In this document: piece after piece, positions 35,110 to 42,784 of the stretch
Numbering within the stretch: position 1 is the stretch's first letter
How the letters are laid out: every line of letters begins with the position of its first letter
Assembly: GCF_009936375.1 (NCBI RefSeq)
Contig: NZ_AP022333.1
Coordinates: forward strand, 1 to 64,000
DNA length: 64,000 nucleotides
Reading direction: 5' to 3'
Origin: Methylosinus sp. C49
GTDB lineage: Bacteria; Pseudomonadota; Alphaproteobacteria; Rhizobiales; Beijerinckiaceae
Translations under genes and position numbers: made by a program
Notes under the pieces: generated by a model
Told to the model about the DNA's origin: nothing
Databases searched by the model: none
What the model saw: only the letters and a program-made list of their open reading frames with translations

Positions 35110-36311
35110 AGGGCGAGCTCCGTTATGCTGAGAAGCGCGCTCATGATGGAAACGACGAGCGCGCCGACGATGACGCTGACGAAAATAATGGCGATCGGCC
35201 CGATCGCTCCCATGAGACGGTCGAGGCCGAGGTTCAGCCTATGCTCGTAGAACTGCGCCGCATGGGCGGCGATCGAGGCGAGATCGCCCGTCTCCTCGCC
35301 GACGCGCAACATTCGGACGGCGAGCGAAGGCAGCAAATCCGTCTCGGCGAGCGCCTCCGCGAAGCGCCGACCGCTGCGCACCTGCGCGAGCACTTTGTCG
35401 ATCGCGGCGATCGCCACCGGATCCGCGACGATGTCGCGCAGGATTTTCAACGCCGTCGGCAGCGAGACGCCATTGCCGACGAGAAGACCGAGAGCGCTGA
35501 TGAGGCGCGTGGTACGTGCGTCTCGCATCGGCCCGGCGACGCCCGGCGCTCTCGCGAGAACCGCGATCGCCCGGACACGCGCTTCTTTTCGGCTGAAGAT
35601 CAGCCAGAGAAAAAAGGCCGAGGCCGCGCAGCCGGCGAGGAATGAATAGAGATTGTCGTGCAGCCACGCCGAAGCCGCCAGCACAAAGGCCGCGCCGCCG
35701 TTGAGACGATCGCCGATGTCTTTGAAGACAGGCTCGAATTGCGGCACGACATACACCAGGAAAAAAAACAGGATGAGAACAGCCGAGCCGATGAGAAACA
35801 AAGGATAGCGTATGGCGGAATTGATCCGTTCGCCGAGCAGCTCCTTGCGGGTGCGATCCTCGACGATGGCGCGCAGCACGGGCTCCAGCCGGCCCGACGC
35901 CTCACCCGCCCGCACCATCGCGACATAAGCCGGCTCGATGATCGCAGGATGACGCTCGAGCGCCTCGGCGAAACTATCGCCCGCGGAAATCGTCGCGCGA
36001 AGCGCCTCGGCGAAACGCATCATCGGCTTGCTCGCATCCTCCGCCAGAGTTTGCAGCCCCGCTTCCAAAGTCAGGCGAGAGCCGATCAGCAGCGCCAATT
36101 GCCGAAGGAAGATCGTGACGTCGCGCGCCGGCGGCGGCTGGACGCCTCCCGAAAGCGCGGCGAGCCGCCCTTTGGACGCGAGCTCCGCCTCTATGGGCAT
36201 ATGGCCGAGATATTCGATGCGACGAAGCACTTCCTCGCGAGTCGGCGCCTCGACTTCGCCCGAGACCACCTCCCCGGACGACGTCACTGCGCGATAATGA
36301 AACTGAGGCAT
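35106..36311 (-). CDS. gspF: T2SS inner-membrane protein GspF
   Basis: 401 residues. Two tandem GspF/PilC domains (about residues 70-190 and 270-395) are separated by TM helices near 170-190, 215-240 and 370-395. Motifs are FLRQLALLIGSRLTLEAGLQ and the repeat-like LISALGLLVGNGVSLPTALK. It is the rotor-like platform protein driven by GspE. It begins 4 nt after the gspE stop. Confidence 0.94.
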   Translation of the reverse strand: MPQFHYRAVTSSGEVVSGEVEAPTREEVLRRIEYLGHMPIEAELASKGRLAALSGGVQPPPARDVTIFLRQLALLIGSRLTLEAGLQTLAEDASKPMMRFAEALRATISAGDSFAEALERHPAIIEPAYVAMVRAGEASGRLEPVLRAIVEDRTRKELLGERINSAIRYPLFLIGSAVLILFFFLVYVVPQFEPVFKDIGDRLNGGAAFVLAASAWLHDNLYSFLAGCAASAFFLWLIFSRKEARVRAIAVLARAPGVAGPMRDARTTRLISALGLLVGNGVSLPTALKILRDIVADPVAIAAIDKVLAQVRSGRRFAEALAETDLLPSLAVRMLRVGEETGDLASIAAHAAQFYEHRLNLGLDRLMGAIGPIAIIFVSVIVGALVVSIMSALLSITELAL

Positions 36312-36315
36312 GGGA

Positions 36316-37983
36316 TCACATGCTCATGGTGACGCGGAAAATTTCGTCGATCGTCGTGAGTCCGGCTCGGCATTTGGCGACGCCGTCTTCTGTCATGGAT
36401 GTCATGCCTTCGCCGCGCGCGACCTTCTCGAGCTCGCTCGCATCGGTCTTGGGTCCGATCGCCGCGCGCAGCGACGGGGAAGCCTCTATGACCTCGAACA
36501 CGCCGCGGCGGCCGCGGAAGCCTGTGTAATTGCACCATTCGCAACCTTTTGGACGGTGCAGCGTCTCGCCTTCCGCGAAGCCGAGCGAGGCATAGCGCGC
36601 GTCCTCCGCAATATCCTGCGCCGTCAACGCATGTGGCTGCTTGCAATCTGGACAGAGGATGCGCACGAGGCGCTGGCCGATGATCGCGCGAACGCTCGAG
36701 GCGAGCAGAAAGCTCTCGACGCCCATATCGATGAGACGGGTGATCGCGCCCGCCGCCGTGTTGGTGTGCAGCGTCGTGAGCACGAGATGGCCGGTGAGCG
36801 CGGCGTGGACGCCGATATGCGCCGTCTCCGCGTCGCGCATCTCGCCGACCATGATGACGTCGGGGTCCTGGCGCAGAAAGGCGCGCAGCGCCGTCGCGAA
36901 GGTCAACCCGATACCGGGATGCACCTGCGTCTGATTGACGCCGGGAACCTGATATTCGACCGGATCCTCGATCGTCAGAATTTTCCGCGTCGGCTCGTTG
37001 ATCTCGGCGAGCGAGGCGGCGAGCGTCGTCGTCTTGCCGGAGCCGGTCGGCCCGGTCACGACGATCATGCCGAATGGCGCCTGGAGATTCCGCTTCAATA
37101 TATCGCCGTCGCGCTGCGACAAGCCGATCTGATCGAGCGCGACGACGCCCGAGCCCTTGCGTAGCAGACGGATGACCGCGCCCTCTCCGTAGAGGGTCGG
37201 CATCGTCGCGACGCGCAGATCGATCTCGGCGCCGGCGACGACGATGCGCGCCCGTCCGTCTTGCGGCAGGCGCCGCTCCGTGATGTTGAGGCCGGCCATG
37301 ATCTTGAGGCGGGAGAGCAACCCCTTGGCCATGCTCATCGGCGGCGCCGGCGTCGCTTTCAAGAGGCCGTCGATGCGTAATCGCGCCTGCAAAGTTCCGG
37401 CGAAAGGCTCGATATGCAGATCTGTGGCGCGCTGCTCTACAGCGAGTCGCAGCAGATCGTCGAGAGCGCGCACCACGGGCGCGCCGCGCGCGAGATCGCG
37501 CAAATCGTCGAGATCGTCCGATCCGGCGCCTGCCTCGGCGGCCTCCGTCGCGGGCGCCGCTTGCTCTCCGCTGCACGCCGCCGCGAGAGCCGTGTCGATC
37601 TCGTCGGCGGTCGCCACGGCGATTTTCGCCTTGCTCTCCAACGCGGTCTCGATGGCGAGCAGCGTCTCCATATCCACCGGCGCAGCAATGGCCAGCATCA
37701 GACCATCGTCATCGTCCGCGAAGGGAAAGAGCCGACCTTCCTTCAAGAAGCGGTGCGAGAGGCGCCCGCCCGCGAAGTCGTCGGCCGAGAGCTCGCCGCG
37801 CTTGATACGCGCGCAGGCATAGAAATCCGCGAGCTCGTCAGCGAAATCGGAAGGCGTCAAACGGGTGAGGCTCGTCCAATCTATCTCGCCGGTCATGTCG
37901 CGACCGCGTACGCTTTCGAGCGCCTCCGCCTCGCGCACGACGCCCTTTCGGGAAAGATGCTCGAAAAATGCATTTTGAGACAT
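36316..37983 (-). CDS. gspE: T2SS ATPase GspE
   Basis: 555 residues, hexameric cytoplasmic ATPase. N-terminal domains (about 1-160) lead to the core with Walker A GPTGSGKTTTLAAS at about residue 312, RAFLRQDPDVIMVGEMRDAE for the Asp-box/Walker B, and the His-box GHLVLTTLHTNTA. The zinc tetracysteine is CPDC ... CEWC (about residues 443 and 480). It is the first gene of the minus-strand T2SS operon, sharing a promoter region with the divergent gspD. The ribosome site is weak. Confidence 0.96.
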   Translation of the reverse strand: MSQNAFFEHLSRKGVVREAEALESVRGRDMTGEIDWTSLTRLTPSDFADELADFYACARIKRGELSADDFAGGRLSHRFLKEGRLFPFADDDDGLMLAIAAPVDMETLLAIETALESKAKIAVATADEIDTALAAACSGEQAAPATEAAEAGAGSDDLDDLRDLARGAPVVRALDDLLRLAVEQRATDLHIEPFAGTLQARLRIDGLLKATPAPPMSMAKGLLSRLKIMAGLNITERRLPQDGRARIVVAGAEIDLRVATMPTLYGEGAVIRLLRKGSGVVALDQIGLSQRDGDILKRNLQAPFGMIVVTGPTGSGKTTTLAASLAEINEPTRKILTIEDPVEYQVPGVNQTQVHPGIGLTFATALRAFLRQDPDVIMVGEMRDAETAHIGVHAALTGHLVLTTLHTNTAAGAITRLIDMGVESFLLASSVRAIIGQRLVRILCPDCKQPHALTAQDIAEDARYASLGFAEGETLHRPKGCEWCNYTGFRGRRGVFEVIEASPSLRAAIGPKTDASELEKVARGEGMTSMTEDGVAKCRAGLTTIDEIFRVTMSM

Positions 37984-38186
37984 GAAAGACCGCCGAAGTC
38001 AGGGCGCCGAGCAATACTCTCGAGTAGAGCCGCCAGTTTTGACGTCGTCATGACGGCCGCGCGTTCACACGCCAGACTCCGGCCACGGTTTCGTTGCCCG
38101 TCTGTCATACAAGCGTGCGATTGCATTGCAACGTCAGCGAAAGCGCAAGTTTATTGGTAGTCGAATTTGTCGATCGGAGTCGCGTT
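37984..38186. promoter_or_regulatory. Divergent gspE / gspD promoter region
   Basis: It holds two short palindromes: CGTCATGACG (38046-38055) and TTGCATTGCAA (38121-38131). A single perfect Pho half-site CTGTCAT lies at 38102-38108 toward gspD, but no good second half follows at the right spacing. Any of these could be the operator that coordinates the two arms of the T2SS. Confidence 0.4.
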
Positions 38187-40535
38187 GTGTTTTGTCGTAG
38201 CAAGCGCCGGAGCGCCGGTTCATTTCCTTCCGTGGCCCGGCGCTGGCTGGTCGCAGCGGCCCTGACGATGTCCCAGGGCCTGCTGCAATCTTGTTCATCG
38301 CCCGAACAATTGACCGGCGTCGGTCCGGGCGACAGCGTCGACTCCATCCGGTTTGCCGATTTGACAGCGCGCTTTCCGCTTCTCGCCGATCACACTCGCC
38401 GAGAGTCGCAAAAACCACCGATGCTCTTTCCGGCCCAAAAGGGAACGACCAAGGCCGCCGAGCCGATGGCCGCCGCTTCGCCGGCTTCCGGCGCAACCGA
38501 ACGCGGCGACGGCGTCGAGATCAACTTCGATCAGGCCGATGTCCAGACTGTCGCAAAGGCCCTGCTCGGCGACGCCTTGGGACTGAATTTCATCGTCGAC
38601 GCCCGCATCACGACGCCGATAACCCTCGTTGCGACGGCCCCAATCGCGCGCAAGGACGTTCTGCCCGCATTGGAGAGCGCTCTACGAATGTCCAATGCGG
38701 CGCTGGTGCGCGACCACGACGTCATCCGCATCATGCCGATCAGCGAGGCCAATGGCGCGGGCCCAGTCGCATTCGGCGTGGATCAGCCGGGATTTGGCGT
38801 CACCATCGTCCCGCTGCGCTATACGTCCGCAGCCGCCCTGATGAAAGCGGCCGAAAATTTCGTGAGCCGCCCCAACATGATCCGCGCCGACACCGCCCGC
38901 AATTTCATCCTGGTGCAAGGCTCGACGAACGAGCGACACGCGGTGCTGAGCATGATCGCCGGCCTCGACGTCGAGTGGATGCGCAACCAATCCGTCGGCG
39001 TCTATCCGCTGAAATCGACGTCGCCGGCGACGCTCGTCCGCGAGCTCGAGCAGATTTTCGAGACGGGGGAAGGCGCGCAAGGCGCCGGCACGGTGAAATT
39101 CCAGCCCATCTCGCGCATGAACGCCGTTATGGCGATGACGCAAAGTCCGAGGACGCTGGAGCGCGTGACGCTATGGGTGCGGCGTCTCGATCGTTCGGAC
39201 ATGACCGGCACGACAGTGCGCATCTATCGTCTCGAAAATGGCAACGCCACCAAAATCGCCAAAATTCTCAATGAGATTTTCGTCGGCAAGGGCGCCGGGT
39301 CGACGACGAGCGATTCCGCGACCAGCCAGATCGCGCCGGGCGCGAGCGCGGCTCAATCCAAGCTCGACTCTGTGTCCTCAGGCAGCGCTTTCGGCAACAG
39401 CAACAGCTCCAACAGCTCCAACGCGCGCCAAGCCAGCGGCGCAGGCGCAGGCCAGGGCGGCGGCCAGATCGCCGCCGCCTTCGAGAATTTCAACGAGAAG
39501 AAGGAGGCCGACGCGGAGGCCAAAAGCGACGCTTCCTCGCCCGGCAGCCTGCCCCGCGGCGTCTTTCAAAATGTGCGCATCACGGCCGACAGCAGCAATA
39601 ATTCAATTATCGTCTACTCCAACCAGGACGACTATCGCGTCATCGAACGCTCGCTGCGCGAGCTCGACAGGCCACAAATGCAGGTGGCCATAGAGGCGAC
39701 GGTCGCCGAAGTCTCGCTGACGGACAAGCTGCAATATGGGGTGCAATATTATCTCGGCAACGCCACCGGAGCCAATGCGTCGCAGGCCAATGCGTCCGCC
39801 GCCTCGACATCGACGTCGTCCGACACGACGTCCACCGCGAGCGCCGTGTCGAACCTCGTCCTCCAGCGCGTCCTTCCCGGCTTCAATCTGGTGCTCGGTC
39901 CGGAGACGCGACCTCACCTCATTTTGAATGCGCTTTCGACGCTCACCAGCGTCAAGGTTCTGTCGGCGCCTTCGCTCGTCGTCGCGGACAATCAACCAGC
40001 GCTTCTCCAGGTGGGCCAGGAAATCCCGATCTCGACCGGCACGGCGAATATCCTCACGAACGCCAACACCGTCGTCAATTCCTATCAGATGCGCGACACT
40101 GGCGTGATCTTGAAAGTCTGGCCGCATGTCCATGGAAATGGGACGATCCAGCTCGAAGTCGAGCAGGAAATTTCCAATGCGACGAGCACGAGCCTGACGC
40201 CGACCATCTCGCAACGGCGCGTGCATTCGACCATTTCGGTGACGAGCGGCCAGACTGTGATGCTCGGAGGCATGATCAGCGAGCAGGATAACAGCACATT
40301 GGACGGCCTCCCGGTCCTACGCCGCATCACCTATCTCGGCGATCTGTTCGGCAATACCGACAAATCCAAGAGCCGGCAGGAAATTATCGTTTTCGTCAAA
40401 CCCCAGATCATTCGCAACGGCTTCGACGCGCAAGGCGTCTCGGAGGAATTCCGCTCGCGGCTCGAGTCGATGCGCAGCGTGGCGGCCGTCGTGCCCGCCT
40501 CCGAGCCGTCGCCCATGCGCCGCGTCCGAAAATGA
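38187..40535 (+). CDS. gspD: T2SS liposecretin GspD
   Basis: 782 residues from the GTG at 38187 (GGAG 8 nt upstream); the open frame continues upstream to 38094 but that extension spoils the signal peptide. The signal ends in a lipobox, GLLQSC, so the mature protein should be lipidated. N-domains follow (INFDQADVQTVAKALLGDAL, TVRIYRLENGNATKIAKILN) with a Ser/Asn/Gly-rich linker (about residues 375-455). The secretin core has LQVGQEIPISTG and HSTISVTSGQTVMLGGMISE. It forms the outer-membrane channel. Lipidated secretins such as HxcQ reach the outer membrane without a pilotin, and none is seen here. Confidence 0.94.
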   Translation: MFCRSKRRSAGSFPSVARRWLVAAALTMSQGLLQSCSSPEQLTGVGPGDSVDSIRFADLTARFPLLADHTRRESQKPPMLFPAQKGTTKAAEPMAAASPASGATERGDGVEINFDQADVQTVAKALLGDALGLNFIVDARITTPITLVATAPIARKDVLPALESALRMSNAALVRDHDVIRIMPISEANGAGPVAFGVDQPGFGVTIVPLRYTSAAALMKAAENFVSRPNMIRADTARNFILVQGSTNERHAVLSMIAGLDVEWMRNQSVGVYPLKSTSPATLVRELEQIFETGEGAQGAGTVKFQPISRMNAVMAMTQSPRTLERVTLWVRRLDRSDMTGTTVRIYRLENGNATKIAKILNEIFVGKGAGSTTSDSATSQIAPGASAAQSKLDSVSSGSAFGNSNSSNSSNARQASGAGAGQGGGQIAAAFENFNEKKEADAEAKSDASSPGSLPRGVFQNVRITADSSNNSIIVYSNQDDYRVIERSLRELDRPQMQVAIEATVAEVSLTDKLQYGVQYYLGNATGANASQANASAASTSTSSDTTSTASAVSNLVLQRVLPGFNLVLGPETRPHLILNALSTLTSVKVLSAPSLVVADNQPALLQVGQEIPISTGTANILTNANTVVNSYQMRDTGVILKVWPHVHGNGTIQLEVEQEISNATSTSLTPTISQRRVHSTISVTSGQTVMLGGMISEQDNSTLDGLPVLRRITYLGDLFGNTDKSKSRQEIIVFVKPQIIRNGFDAQGVSEEFRSRLESMRSVAAVVPASEPSPMRRVRK

Positions 40536-40648
40536 ACGCCGCCTTTCGTCCGACCGAGGCGCCCCCTGAGCCGGAGGCGTCGGCGTCGTATCGACGGCGG
40601 CCATGTTCTCGCGAACGAAATTCCATCAAATCGGCAAAAATCGCGCGC

Positions 40649-40666
40649 CTGTCATTGCCGGGTCAT
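40649..40666 (+). promoter_or_regulatory. Candidate Pho box upstream of ECF sigma gene
   Basis: CTGTCAT, 4 nt, GGGTCAT. The first half is a perfect match to the Pho-box half-site CTGTCAT, and the second matches 5 of 7 at the correct 11-nt period. It lies 74 bp before the sigma gene start. Binding by PhoB is inferred. Confidence 0.5.
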
Positions 40667-40739
40667 CCGCTCGACCTATCGGCATGCGCATATTCGAGAC
40701 ATCGAGGCTCGCAGCCACGATGGAAGCGGAGCGTGTTCG

Positions 40740-41435
40740 ATGACGATCGAAACCAGCCGCGCGACTTTGATCAATTTGCTGCTCACGGGATATGAAGATC
40801 TCAAGCGGCGCCTATCGCGTCGACTGGGCTCGACGGATATGGCCGCGGATGCCCTGCAGGACACGTTTTTGCGGTTGCATTCCAGTGTCGAGATCGGTCC
40901 GATCAAGAGTCCGAGAGCCTATATACTCCGCATCGCTACGCGGCTCGCCGCGGACCGGCGCAGGAGCGAATTGCTCGACGGCCCCTCCGAAGCCGAACTC
41001 TCCCTCGATATTGTCGACGACGCGCCCGATCCTGAGCGCATCGTCGAGGCGCGTTCGGAGATCGAGGTGCTGAAACGCGGGATGATGGAAATGCCGCCGC
41101 GGCGACGCGACATATTGCTGGCGGTCTCCATCGATGAAATTCCCTCCGCCGCTCTCGCGAAGCGCTTCGGCGTGACAAAGCGCACGATTCAGACAGAATT
41201 GAAGCTGGCGCTGATCCATTGCGCGAAACAGCTCGATCGCGACATCGGCATACGCATGCCGGCGCGACGAAGCCGGATTTCTCCCAGTTCTTCCGGTGAC
41301 GTAAATAGCAACGCCGAAGAGTCGAGAGGGCCCGACGACAGGGGCGATTCAAACCTGCGCGATTTTCGTCCAGAGGACAGCGATTCTTGCCCCCGAGACA
41401 CGTGCCTCCAAGCCACACGCCCCGAAGACACATGA
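40740..41435 (+). CDS. ECF-family sigma factor
   Basis: 231 residues. Region 2 (about 20-85) has DMAADALQDTFLRLH and SPRAYILRIATRLAADRRR. Region 4 (about 125-175) has MPPRRRDILLAV and LAKRFGVTKRTIQTELKLAL. The last ~45 residues form an Arg/Asp/Ser-rich tail beyond the usual FecI-type end. No FecR or other anti-sigma gene is adjacent. It lies between gspD and genes for a secreted protein and a glycosyltransferase, so it may control the secretion regulon. A candidate Pho box precedes it. Confidence 0.85.
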   Translation: MTIETSRATLINLLLTGYEDLKRRLSRRLGSTDMAADALQDTFLRLHSSVEIGPIKSPRAYILRIATRLAADRRRSELLDGPSEAELSLDIVDDAPDPERIVEARSEIEVLKRGMMEMPPRRRDILLAVSIDEIPSAALAKRFGVTKRTIQTELKLALIHCAKQLDRDIGIRMPARRSRISPSSSGDVNSNAEESRGPDDRGDSNLRDFRPEDSDSCPRDTCLQATRPEDT

Positions 41436-41670
41436 GCGTGAGTCGAGCGACGGCGTTTCGCTCGTCGATCGATCGTTCTCGCGCCGCTCCCGGTTCTCGC
41501 ACAGATGAGAGAGAAAACCCGCGCGCGTCCGCTACGCGGCCCCCGTCCGATTTTCGCGCGGATGCACGATTTCGAGGACATGAGCGGACATGCGCCTACG
41601 AGGACGCCTCGCCCGTTTCCCTTTCTCAATTTGGCGCTGCCCGAGTCGCCTCCGCGCCCCGAGCGCCTCC

Positions 41671-42726
41671 CTAGGACGCCTGCGCCAAAGCCGCGGCGTG
41701 TCGTAGAGCGATTTCCGCACGATCGCGCATTCCCATGGCTTCGAGCGCGGCGCCGAGCGCCGCATAGAATTCGGCCGGTCGATTCTGATCGAGGAGAATG
41801 GCGTGGTGAAAATGCGGGATCGATTCTTTCGCCGCGCCCGTTCTTTGAAGGGCCATCGCATAGGCGGCGCGCGCGTCGGCGTTCCGCGGCTCCACCTCGA
41901 TCGCTATCTCGAATTGCGCGCGGGCCTCCTGATCCCGGCCCGCAGCAGCATAGGTCTCGGCGAGCGCGAGACGTGCGGGGACGAGCTTCGGATCGGCCGT
42001 GATCGCCTGCTCCAGCAGCTCCTCGGATCGGCGCAGATCGCCCGAAACGCGGTGGAGCGTCCCGAGATTGCACAGAGCGAAGGCATGCATCGGCGCGCGT
42101 TTCAGGACGCGCTCGAAAATTGCTGCGGCGCGCGCCAGATCGCCATCGCTCTGGCGCCGCGCTCCCTCTGCGAAGAGCGCGTCGCAGAGGATCGCTTCGT
42201 CCTCGGGCGACAGATCTTCGATCTCGGGCCTCTCTTCCGTCTCCGCCTCGATGGTCGCGGCGCGGGTCGCAGCCTCCGCATGATCGGGCGAGAGCGCCAA
42301 CGCGTCCGCGAGATTGTCCTTCGCGCGATCGACGAAACCCAAGCGGTGGAAGGCCGAGGCGAGCGCGACATGCCAATCGGGGTTGCGCGCCTCGAGCGTG
42401 ATCGCCGCCGCGAAAGCCGCTGCCGCCGCGACCGGCCGCTCGTCGAGGAGCAGCAGGCCGAGCTGCGCATGCGCCTCCGCATTGCGCGGATTGGCCTCGA
42501 TAGCCGCTTTGAAGAAGAGCTGCGCCGCCGACTTCTCCATGAGTCTGGCCGCGATCACCCCGCGCAGATGGGCCGTCACCTCGCGGGCGCTCGGCTCTTC
42601 GCTCAATGTCGCGAGAAGCACCTCGGCGCTGTCCAACCGGCCCTCCGCGATCATATTGACGGCGCGATCGAGAATGGCGCGGATATAGTCTGGATGCCGC
42701 GCGCCGGGAATATTCTGCTGCGTCAT
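41671..42726 (-). CDS. TPR-repeat protein
   Basis: 351 residues from the ATG at 42726. At least seven tetratricopeptide-like repeats are visible, for example NAEAHAQLGLLLLDERPVAA, HAFALCNLGTLHRVSGDLRR and VPARLALAETYAAAGRDQEA. There is no signal peptide or catalytic domain. It starts 58 bp after the SPINDLY-like glycosyltransferase gene on the same strand and resembles that protein's TPR half, so it may be an adaptor for its substrates. Confidence 0.82.
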   Translation of the reverse strand: MTQQNIPGARHPDYIRAILDRAVNMIAEGRLDSAEVLLATLSEEPSAREVTAHLRGVIAARLMEKSAAQLFFKAAIEANPRNAEAHAQLGLLLLDERPVAAAAAFAAAITLEARNPDWHVALASAFHRLGFVDRAKDNLADALALSPDHAEAATRAATIEAETEERPEIEDLSPEDEAILCDALFAEGARRQSDGDLARAAAIFERVLKRAPMHAFALCNLGTLHRVSGDLRRSEELLEQAITADPKLVPARLALAETYAAAGRDQEARAQFEIAIEVEPRNADARAAYAMALQRTGAAKESIPHFHHAILLDQNRPAEFYAALGAALEAMGMRDRAEIALRHAAALAQAS

Positions 42727-42784
42727 ATCGTTCACCCGAATGCGATTCGATTGCTTTGAAAAAGCGGCTTCGCCACGACCGCCC

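Noticed and set aside
41444-41464. Possible hairpin CGAGCGA/TCGCTCG after the ECF sigma gene
   Set aside because: Short stem, 7-nt loop and no T-run; could arise by chance in GC-rich DNA.
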